This document shows positions 57,940 through 64,000 of a stretch of DNA of 64,000 bases, in pieces. Under the pieces are notes generated by a model. The model did not search any database. It worked only from the letters and a program-made list of their open reading frames with translations, and was not told the DNA's origin. Each line of letters begins with the position of its first letter. The first letter of the stretch is position 1. Position numbers and translations under genes: made by a program. Source of the stretch: Chloroflexi bacterium TSY (GTDB taxonomy: Bacteria; Chloroflexota; Anaerolineae; Caldilineales; Caldilineaceae); assembly GCA_019217005.1 (NCBI GenBank), contig JAHBNG010000061.1, forward strand, positions 1-64,000. Direction: 5' to 3'.

Positions 57940-58764
57940 ATGCAACTCTCTCTTTCCGTACGTGTCGCTGAGGCTTTTGGAAATAAGCGCGAAATTGATA
58001 TTGAACTTCCAGATTTGGCGCGCATTGCCAAGGATGCGAGCTATGAAGCACTCTGCATGCGCGCTTCGATGGCTGGCATTCATAGTACGCCCGAACGCAT
58101 TCGCGAGGTTCGCCAGACGTTAGACGAGATTGGTTTGGCTGTCTCAATGGTTACGGGTGATTTTGCCGTGCCGGAGAATAGTGACGAGGGTCCTGGTTGT
58201 TTGCGCAACATTACACCGTTTCTGGATTTAGCGGATGCATTGAGGAGCGATCTCATTCGGATCTGCATGAAAAAAAGCGAGGATATTGCCTTTGCTCAAC
58301 GAGCCGCGGATCAGGCGCGCGAGCGAAATATCCGTCTGGCACATCAAAGTCACACGCGAAGCCTTTTTGAAACGGTCGCTGGTTCGCTAGATGTGCTCAA
58401 GCAGGTGAATCGCCCAAATTTTGGCATCATTTATGAGCCAGCAAATTTGGCGCTTTGTGGCGAGCCATATGGACCTGATACGCTCAAAGCGTTCCATCCC
58501 TTTCTTTTCAATGTTTACCTTCAGAATCATGTTCCCGATCCAGAGGGAACAATGCCCATGACCACTTGGGTTCGCGGCACAGTAATGTCGACGTTGCGTC
58601 CTTTGCAAGAACCAGGTGGCATTGATTTTGAGCGTGTTTTTGCTGGTTTGGAAGCGATTGACTACTCCGGGACCGTCACGCTTCATCATGCGTTTGGACA
58701 ACACATGCCTCCGCAGGAAGCAGCGAATCAGTCGGCAGAGTTTTTGCGTTCGTTGATGGGGTGA
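57940..58764 (+). CDS. Sugar phosphate isomerase/epimerase (TIM barrel)
   Basis: 274 residues. ARIAKDASYEALCMRASMAG, DLIRICMKKSEDI, RLAHQSHTRSLFETV (His), FGIIYEPANLALCG (Glu) and VTLHHAFGQH near the end. AP-endonuclease-2 type fold with divalent-metal ligands. Distinct from the one at 10584. Likely acts on a sugar acid or inositol-related sugar alongside the dehydrogenase and sulfatase upstream. Confidence 0.83.
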   Translation: MQLSLSVRVAEAFGNKREIDIELPDLARIAKDASYEALCMRASMAGIHSTPERIREVRQTLDEIGLAVSMVTGDFAVPENSDEGPGCLRNITPFLDLADALRSDLIRICMKKSEDIAFAQRAADQARERNIRLAHQSHTRSLFETVAGSLDVLKQVNRPNFGIIYEPANLALCGEPYGPDTLKAFHPFLFNVYLQNHVPDPEGTMPMTTWVRGTVMSTLRPLQEPGGIDFERVFAGLEAIDYSGTVTLHHAFGQHMPPQEAANQSAEFLRSLMG

Positions 58765-58785
58765 TGTGTTGTGTACATCCTTTTC

Positions 58786-58926
58786 TTACTTGTGATCGGC
58801 AACCGCCGACTCCAACACCCAGGACTGTGCGCGTTCGGCCAACTTGTCAACCATTCGAGGCCATTCATGAAGCACCCACGGATCAAAGTCAGCGTCGTTA
58901 GGCCAAACCAAAGTACAAGTTTCCTA
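58786..58926 (-). pseudogene. DUF2442-like C-terminal fragment
   Basis: TCTLVWPNDADFDPWVLHEW matches the C-terminal TVVWPNGADFDPE... signature of DUF2442 proteins, usually paired with DUF4160 toxin-like genes. Only the last 46 codons exist, and no partner is seen. Confidence 0.4.
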
Positions 58927-59243
58927 GATTGACATGCGCGGACCCTGTTCAGACAGCTTCTGAGAAGATGGTGCTCCGCATAAATTTGGGAGATGAGCGA
59001 AATTGTTCGGGTATATCGCAAGCGATATAGGGTACTGTAGCTCACCGATGGGAGTTACACTTGAAGCTATAGTGAGAATCGGCGTTATCACTCTGTAGCG
59101 GTTCAGAAAAGATGATGCGTGGGGCATGGGGTCAGGCGGTGGATCACTTACCAATGACGCTGAGTGGTCTTTGATTCCGTCTGACCTTGTGTCTAGCCCC
59201 GTTTGCATCTTTCTCAAACCTAGGAGGCCACTGACGTCTGGGC
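58927..59243. other. No supported gene
   Basis: A 97-codon minus-strand frame exists but has no motif. I treat this as decayed DNA between two gene fragments. Confidence 0.4.
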
Positions 59244-59432
59244 ATGAATTTTTTGGAGCAGCTCATTTCACCCAAAATCATGATGTTTCCCGTTGATCTG
59301 CCTGGCACACCCTTTCGGCGATTTTTGCAATTTAGTGCCCATTTCGAGGAGCGGCTTGTTGAGATGATCCACGAACGGCGTGGAAAGATCGAGCAGGGTC
59401 AGGATGCGCTATTCTCCCACTTTCTCGCATAG
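59244..59432 (+). pseudogene. Cytochrome P450 fragment
   Basis: LEQLISPKIMMFPVDLPGTPFRRFLQFSAHFEERLVEMIHERR resembles the B'-G region of CYP120-like P450s, where PVDLPGTPFRRALRAR is usual. The frame is broken after about 55 codons, and neither the heme-binding FxxGxxxCxG nor the I-helix exists. Probably an internal piece left when an ISAs1 element arrived downstream. Confidence 0.5.
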
Positions 59433-59577
59433 AGCCGTGCTCTTCAAGCTTCAATGGTGGACTCAGCAGGTCCTGATTTCAGTTGGATTGCCCCTAGACA
59501 AGCCCACAAAAATAGTATCCCAAACAGTATCAGCGGCAACGTATCTTTTAGCCAGTGGGCTAGGGCAATCGCGTACC

Positions 59578-60540
59578 TTAAAAAAATAAGCCAGAAAGGA
59601 CTGTCAAGAGATAGTGGTGGTCCCAGCCAGCGGTAAGGCGCTTGTTTTTGATGCCAACGTTGAGAGAAGTCTCCTTCTTGAGCAGATTGAGAGCAATATG
59701 ACGAAGGGCAGCGAAATTCTGAGCTGAGTGGCCTTTGCGCAAACGGGATTCATCCTCTCGGAAGGCAATATCGAGGGTCCAGTGTAGGCGATTTTCGACA
59801 TGCCAATGAGTGCGAGAGGCATTGAGTAAAGAGCGAGCATCGGACTCGGAACTCGAGAGGTAATAGCGCCTGTCGGGATTGTCTTTTTGCTGAGAATCAC
59901 CACAAATCAAGGTGCGTTGGGCTTGAACCACCATGACGGTAGAGAGTTCAGGCCATTGCTCAGAATTGCGCAGATTCTGGATGATGTCGGGGGCAGAAAT
60001 GGTCCAGGCTTCTCGGGTTTCAAGCCGACCGTGTCCCTTATCGGTCGTTTTGGCATAATCGTGGTCAAAGGCAGTAAAGTCACTTTCCTCGAGATCCTCA
60101 AAGAACAAGGCGACATCTGCATGTAAGTTTCCTTGATTGCCCTTGAGAGAGAGGAGATAATCAGCCTCATTGTCAATGATGAGCTGTGCAATTTCAGTCT
60201 GAGCACCCATAGCATCGATGGTCACGAGTGCCCCTTTGATCTCCAACAAGCGCAGTAACTCTGGAATAGCTGTGATTTCATTCGACTTTTCATCCACTTT
60301 CCACTGACCAAGGACTACTTTGTTCAGAGAAGCCCAAGCACTCACCATGTATATGGCTCCTTTGCCCACTGTTTTATCATGGGAACGTCTCAACTGCTTG
60401 CCGTCTATTGCCACCACTTCTCCATTCGTCACCTGGCAGACTGCGCTCATCCATTTGCTGAAACATTCGGCAAAGACCTCTCCATCTAGCAATCCAAATA
60501 CGCGCCAGAATGTATCGTGCGATGGGATTCCATTTGGCAA
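59578..60540 (-). CDS. ISAs1-family transposase, N-terminally truncated
   Basis: The frame is open upstream to about 60606 (WNDDWEGVEKFGKAKKEWLE), so the recognisable protein is about 343 residues from NDDW. PNGIPSHDTFWRVF, VVAIDGKQLRRSHD (DDE first Asp), KGNQGNLHADV, RHWHVENRLHW-like THWHVENRLHWTLDIAFREDES (Glu) and GLLL-type end are ISAs1 signatures. About 40-60 N-terminal residues and the left end of the IS are missing; the break is inside an NADH-dehydrogenase-like gene. The ATG at 60540 could still start translation but the enzyme is unlikely to be functional. Confidence 0.85.
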   Translation of the reverse strand: MPNGIPSHDTFWRVFGLLDGEVFAECFSKWMSAVCQVTNGEVVAIDGKQLRRSHDKTVGKGAIYMVSAWASLNKVVLGQWKVDEKSNEITAIPELLRLLEIKGALVTIDAMGAQTEIAQLIIDNEADYLLSLKGNQGNLHADVALFFEDLEESDFTAFDHDYAKTTDKGHGRLETREAWTISAPDIIQNLRNSEQWPELSTVMVVQAQRTLICGDSQQKDNPDRRYYLSSSESDARSLLNASRTHWHVENRLHWTLDIAFREDESRLRKGHSAQNFAALRHIALNLLKKETSLNVGIKNKRLTAGWDHHYLLTVLSGLFF

Positions 60541-61756
60541 CTCCAGTATGCTTTCTAGCCACTCCTTTTTGGCTTTGCCGAATTTTTCGACCCCTTCCCA
60601 GTCGTCGTTCCATTTCCAAAACTGTGCCTAAGTACCAAACGAAGAAATTGCGAACACGTACAGCCAGCATCCGCCGGAAGATCGGTCCCACGGCTGCGTC
60701 GGCAGGATAGGTAGGGAATCCAACAGCATCATGCGGGCCCAGAGCAATGCCCTGTCCATACCAGACAAAGCTTAATGGATATAAACGCTTGTGTCGAATT
60801 GTGGCCACAATATTGTCGGCAGCCTGCGCACCACTCACCAGTGCTGTAAAGAGACTCATGCGTATCGGTACACCCGGTTCCTCTAGCGGGCACGCTGCAT
60901 CTCCAACGGCATAGAGAGTCGGATGAGAAAGCGAACGTAGATAGGAATCGACCATGATCTGATTGCGTTCGTTGACCTGGATGCCTGCATCTCGTGCAAT
61001 TGCAGACGCTCTAAACCCACCCGCCCAGATAATGATCTCCGCCGCGATGGGGTTGGATTCGGTGACCACGCCATTCGATTCAACAGCCACGACTGGAGTA
61101 TGTTCATACAGCGCAATAGATTGTTCGGCTAATGCTTGCTGGATATGTTTCTGAACCCGCGCGCCTTTGAATGCACCAACTTCACCGTTGCTGATGATGC
61201 AAACATCGCAGTTTGGCAACATCGCCTTGATTTGCGTCGCTGCTTCGACCCCGGTGGCACCGCCGCCAACAACCGCAATGCGACACGGTTGTTCATGGCA
61301 TTCAGCAAGCTTTGCTCCCAATGCATCCGTTGTTAAAGTACCATATGGATCGAGCGTATAGGCGTGTGAGTCAACCCCTGGAACTGATTGACGGTCAACT
61401 TGGCTACCCAATGCGTAGACCAGATAATTATACGCTAGATGCTCAATCTTCTCTGACCGTTCTACAGTGACAGTCTGCTGAATTGGGTCAACTGCTTGGA
61501 CTCGGCCCTGTATGAACTGAGCTTTGGTTCCACGCAGCATGTGAGAGATGGCCTTCGATTGTAAAGTTGTCCCAGCTGCCTGTTCATGGAGACGGGGGCG
61601 CTCAACAAAATGCTCAAGCGCATTGACAAGCGTGACCGTGGTTGATTGCCGCTTCGTTTTGCCCGCTAAACGGAGTGCAGCCATGATGCCAGCGTACCCG
61701 CCACCTAGAATGACGATATGATTTGTCGTTGGGTTGTTTGCTTCTGTTTTCACCAT
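60377..61756 (-). CDS. NAD(P)/FAD-dependent oxidoreductase (type II NADH dehydrogenase-like), C-terminus replaced by IS read-through
   Basis: 459 residues as read. Native sequence runs to about residue 382 (…RVRNFFVWYLGTVLEMER near 60612). GGGYAGIMAAL (FAD), IAVVGGGATGVEAA (NAD), YAVGDAACPLEEPGVPIR and a hydrophobic C-terminal segment as in NDH-2-like proteins, which pass electrons from NADH to quinones at the membrane. Beyond 60612 the frame reads the ISAs1 remnant out of phase (LGRGRKIRQSQKG...), giving a 77-residue foreign tail. The missing native C-terminus may be short. Confidence 0.82.
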   Translation of the reverse strand: MVKTEANNPTTNHIVILGGGYAGIMAALRLAGKTKRQSTTVTLVNALEHFVERPRLHEQAAGTTLQSKAISHMLRGTKAQFIQGRVQAVDPIQQTVTVERSEKIEHLAYNYLVYALGSQVDRQSVPGVDSHAYTLDPYGTLTTDALGAKLAECHEQPCRIAVVGGGATGVEAATQIKAMLPNCDVCIISNGEVGAFKGARVQKHIQQALAEQSIALYEHTPVVAVESNGVVTESNPIAAEIIIWAGGFRASAIARDAGIQVNERNQIMVDSYLRSLSHPTLYAVGDAACPLEEPGVPIRMSLFTALVSGAQAADNIVATIRHKRLYPLSFVWYGQGIALGPHDAVGFPTYPADAAVGPIFRRMLAVRVRNFFVWYLGTVLEMERRLGRGRKIRQSQKGVARKHTGVAKWNPIARYILARIWIARWRGLCRMFQQMDERSLPGDEWRSGGNRRQAVETFP

Positions 61757-62085
61757 TCACCTCGAATTTGTTTGCTCATCAGGCGATTCCAAAAAATAAC
61801 TGCTCACATCGATGTGAGAGTTTGCTCATCTACCAATAAGACAAATCGGGCATAAAAAACGTGACATTGGTTGCAGGTTCAGTTGGCGCTAAGCGCCGAC
61901 GGTCTGCACAATTGCAGGCGCAAAAAAGTAGCCTCTTGCCAGGGCTGAATTACCAAATACTATGTTACAATGAATAGAGGTTATAAATTCCCTGAAAAGA
62001 TTTGTCCCGTCTCTGTTCTATACGATATGGGACAAATCTTTTCGAGGTGAGCATATTGATCCCAAAATCACCAAAGGAGAAAAAC
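61757..62085. other. Divergent intergenic region
   Basis: About 330 bp between the divergent NADH-dehydrogenase-like and NHL genes. A palindrome AAAAGATTTGTCCCG.../...GGGACAAATCTTTTC (61995-62044) directly precedes the NHL gene and could be an operator or attenuator. No tRNA or ORF seen. Confidence 0.45.
61995..62044. promoter_or_regulatory. Palindrome AAAAGATTTGTCCC / GGGACAAATCTTTT
   Basis: Perfect 14-nt arms separated by about 22 nt, 41 bp upstream of the NHL start codon. Without a T-run it is more like an operator or mRNA leader hairpin than a terminator. Confidence 0.5.
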
Positions 62086-62949
62086 ATGGCTTTCGGAGCA
62101 GGTAGATATACGTATGAGGTAGAGGTTGGTTGGGGCAGGTTACCAGACGGTTGGAGCTTTGGCTGGATTCCGGCGGTGGCCTGTGATTCCAAAGACAATG
62201 TTTATGTTTATTCGCGTAGTGAGCATCCCCTCGTTATCTTTGATCGAGATGGAAATTTTCTCGATTCGTGGGGCGATGATATTTTGGAAGATGCACATGG
62301 TATTTACATCGACAGTGAGGACAATGTCTGGTGTACTGAGCGAGAGACCCATTGTGTCCGTAAATTCAATAAAGATGGTGAATTGGTCATGACAATCGGA
62401 ACACCAGGACAACAGGGGGCCAACGACGGCGATCCATTCCGTCTCCCAACCGACCTCGTGGTTGCGTCAACCGGAGAACTCTTTGTCTCTGACGGATATG
62501 GGAATGCACGTGTTCACAAATATTCAGCGGAGGGGGAGTTGCTCTATTCATGGGGTTCATGGGGCAGTGGTAAAAGTCAATTTGAATTGTCCCATTGTAT
62601 ACGGCAAGACAAGAATGATCGACTCTGGGTCTGTGATCGTACCAACAATCGCATTGAGATCTTTGATACGGACGGTAACTATTTGGAGGAACGGGGCGGA
62701 CTCAAACATCCAGACACCATCTATTTTGATCCAACTGATGATGTGGTCTACGTGGCCGAACTCGATCAGCAAGTCAGCATCTACACACTAAACGGTGAGC
62801 TATTGTCACAATGGGGCGGAGCTGCGCCAAGTGACAAACCGGGTGAATTCAAAGCTTGCCCACATGGCATTTGGGCTGATTCGCGTGGCGATCTCTATGT
62901 GGGACAAGTGCAGGCAGATGACCAGTTACAGAAGTTCGTGCGGATCTGA
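62086..62949 (+). CDS. NHL-repeat beta-propeller protein
   Basis: About 287 residues from ATG 62086 with AAAGGAGAAAAAC upstream; the longer frame from 62002 runs through the palindrome and is unlikely. Six NHL-type repeats, each with a D-x-D-G-N-x-L/Y-V pattern (VACDSKDNVYVYSR, IYIDSEDNVWCTER, LVVASTGELFVSDGYGNARVHKY, IRQDKNDRLWVCDRTNNRIEIFD). Related propellers bind sugars or peptides, and some cleave amidated peptides. No signal peptide. Role unknown. Confidence 0.8.
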   Translation: MAFGAGRYTYEVEVGWGRLPDGWSFGWIPAVACDSKDNVYVYSRSEHPLVIFDRDGNFLDSWGDDILEDAHGIYIDSEDNVWCTERETHCVRKFNKDGELVMTIGTPGQQGANDGDPFRLPTDLVVASTGELFVSDGYGNARVHKYSAEGELLYSWGSWGSGKSQFELSHCIRQDKNDRLWVCDRTNNRIEIFDTDGNYLEERGGLKHPDTIYFDPTDDVVYVAELDQQVSIYTLNGELLSQWGGAAPSDKPGEFKACPHGIWADSRGDLYVGQVQADDQLQKFVRI

Positions 62950-63153
62950 ACTGGTAGGCTTGAGAATTAGTCAAAATCGGTCCATTTCTTCTGGAGGTTC
63001 AATCGGATCTCTTATGCCTGAGAAAGAAGAGTCATTTTTGCCATGAAGGTACTGAAGAGATTGAAGGATAATCTGCTGCATCTTCAGTTCCTTCATGGTT
63101 TAATTTCTCGTGTCAACCACCCAAGATCCTCTTGCTCCCGTGCAGATCGGGTA
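62950..63153. other. Intergenic region
   Basis: No gene supported in the about 200 bp after the NHL gene. The palindromic elements follow. Confidence 0.4.
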
Positions 63154-63301
63154 AGAAGCTGTTTGAAAAGTGTGGCAGCGCGTCATTCTGAGTGAAGGAA
63201 CGGAACGAAGAATCTTCTTTTTGCACTTGGAACGAGGGATTCTCCCTTCGGAAGATTCAGGGCCGCTAAGCCTCCTCAGAATGACTTTTCAAACGGCTTC
63301 T
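63154..63301. repeat. Palindromic MITE-like unit AGAAGCTGTTTGAAAAGT
   Basis: Outer arms AGAAGCTGTTTGAAAAGT and (inverted) AGAAGCCGTTTGAAAAGT, inner arms GTCATTCTGAG / CTCAGAATGAC, about 148 bp. Units with GTCATTCTGAGNGAAG are frequent intergenic repeats in many environmental bacteria. No second copy in the window. Confidence 0.6.
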
Positions 63302-63317
63302 AAGAAGTTGGCGAGTG

Positions 63318-63374
63318 TGACAAGAAGAAGGGGTGACAAGATGAATCTCATCCTTTCACCCCTTCTTCTTGTCA
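63318..63374. terminator. Strong hairpin, 19-bp perfect stem
   Basis: TGACAAGAAGAAGGGGTGA and TCACCCCTTCTTCTTGTCA with a loop GATGA..TCATC nested inside. It lies between the convergent NHL and NfeD/YqiJ-like genes, a likely bidirectional terminator. Confidence 0.65.
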
Positions 63375-63426
63375 TCTTTGAACAAAAATGGTTCAACCCA
63401 CATGGATTCCAAAAGAAGCACAAAAA

Positions 63427-64000
63427 TTACTCAACATACACATGCTCGTCCGTCACTCGCACAATTCGTACGACATCTCCCTTGTTGAAGCCGGCAAGCT
63501 CATGAACTGCCAGCGCGTATAGCTCGCTCACGCTTGGTCCAACTTGGACACGGACTTTGCCCATGGTCGTGTGGGTCAATGGAATTGTAACGGTTGCACG
63601 TTGAAAAAGTAAGTCCTCGCGTTTCAAGGATGAATCGATATTGCTGTGCTGAAAATTGAAGAAGATGCGTGCGAGAAAGATCGTAACGATGCCCACCGGT
63701 ATACCAATCAGCAGGCTATTCACCGCCCCTCGACCAGCCATCATTGCAGCCAATCCAGCTGGACCGAAGCCCAAGCAAAAGTAAACGAATGTCCGGATAT
63801 ACATTAAAACGGACAAGATGGGTTTTGCACTGCGGGGCAATCGGTCGCTCGCGCTTACATCAGATGCATCGACATCGGCAGTGTCTATCTCGGGAAACTT
63901 TGATGCTGTATCATTCAGGACATCTGGCTGGTCAAGTTCGCCACTTTCGACCCCACTACTCTCGGAATCACCGAGGACGCCAATGAAGTCAAGCGTCACA
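63427..64000 (-). CDS. YqiJ/NfeD-like membrane protein, N-terminus cut by window end
   Basis: At least 190 residues; the frame is open to the last base. VTLDFIGVLGDSES and an acidic linker (EIDTADVDASDVSASD) lead to two TM segments (LSVLMYIRTFVYFCLGFGPAG, VNSLLIGIPVGIVTIFLARIFF), then an OB-like domain ATVTIPLTHTTMGKVRVQVG ... VVRIVRVTDEHVYVE. This is the layout of YqiJ/NfeD-like membrane proteins that neighbour flotillins. The upstream gene (beyond the window) may be a flotillin. Confidence 0.7.
   Translation of the reverse strand, partial: VTLDFIGVLGDSESSGVESGELDQPDVLNDTASKFPEIDTADVDASDVSASDRLPRSAKPILSVLMYIRTFVYFCLGFGPAGLAAMMAGRGAVNSLLIGIPVGIVTIFLARIFFNFQHSNIDSSLKREDLLFQRATVTIPLTHTTMGKVRVQVGPSVSELYALAVHELAGFNKGDVVRIVRVTDEHVYVE

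Overview
The window (about 48% GC by eye) looks like chromosome from a free-living or host-associated environmental bacterium, most likely Chloroflexota (Anaerolineae/Caldilineae-like). The main pointers are a MalT-type LuxR regulator with the N-terminal style common in Chloroflexota, CHAT/cyclase-like/NTPase/TPR proteins, NarL-type two-component systems, Tat-exported sugar-type binding lipoproteins, and repeated phytanoyl-CoA dioxygenase-like (PhyH), sulfatase and sugar-phosphate-isomerase genes. That last mix is also known from sponge symbionts such as Poribacteria. The taxonomy is inference; there is no rRNA or tRNA in the window.

Layout. 0.5-9 kb: a decayed regulatory locus (ECF-like sigma factor, zinc-finger/anti-sigma-like protein, CHAT + degenerate cyclase + STAND-type NTPase + TPR protein), frameshifted and cut at its 3' end by an insertion sequence. 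9.3-19.2 kb: intact metabolism and transport (Bcr/CflA-type MFS pump, sugar isomerase, SDR, RmlA, PhyH, NUDIX, SufE, a seven-TM hybrid kinase, CaiB-type CoA transferase). 19.6-24.9 kb: a LuxR regulator with one in-frame amber codon, an IS copy and an alpha/beta hydrolase. 25.4-30.8 kb: an overlapping operon of binding lipoprotein, Cache-GAF histidine kinase and NarL regulator, then a receiver-like protein without its phospho-acceptor Asp. 31.4-37.8 kb: PhyH, an ISAzo13-type element nested with a MITE, a truncated binding protein, a nucleotidyltransferase, and a two-gene ATPase/Toprim-like (defence-like) pair. 37.9-48 kb: a minus-strand run of two U32 proteins, sulfatase, GNAT, and a heterodimeric ABC exporter. 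48.3-54.6 kb: an IS graveyard (IS110 remnant, rearranged IS, Pycsar-effector-like fragment) plus a PhyH and a second ISAzo13 copy. 54.9-64 kb: zinc dehydrogenase, sulfatase, sugar isomerase, truncated P450, ISAs1 remnant fused to an NADH-dehydrogenase-like gene, NHL-repeat protein, NfeD/YqiJ-like membrane protein (cut by the window end).

The most striking feature is the mobile and palindromic DNA. A 155-bp MITE family (ends GGGGTGGTTCA) is present five times, four with perfect 8-bp target duplications, and has hit the Toprim-like gene, an ABC exporter gene and an ISAzo13 copy. A different 215-bp element (16-bp perfect ends, 5-bp duplication) has hit the ATPase partner of the Toprim gene. Removing each element plus one duplication restores the reading frame. 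So this defence-like pair was inactivated twice, by two unrelated non-autonomous elements. Several families of short palindromic repeats (one with five copies) fill the intergenic spaces.

Caveat: the multicopy elements and the CHAT locus carry many 1-2 nt indels, often in homopolymers, while most single-copy genes are intact. Some of those frameshifts may be consensus errors rather than biology.
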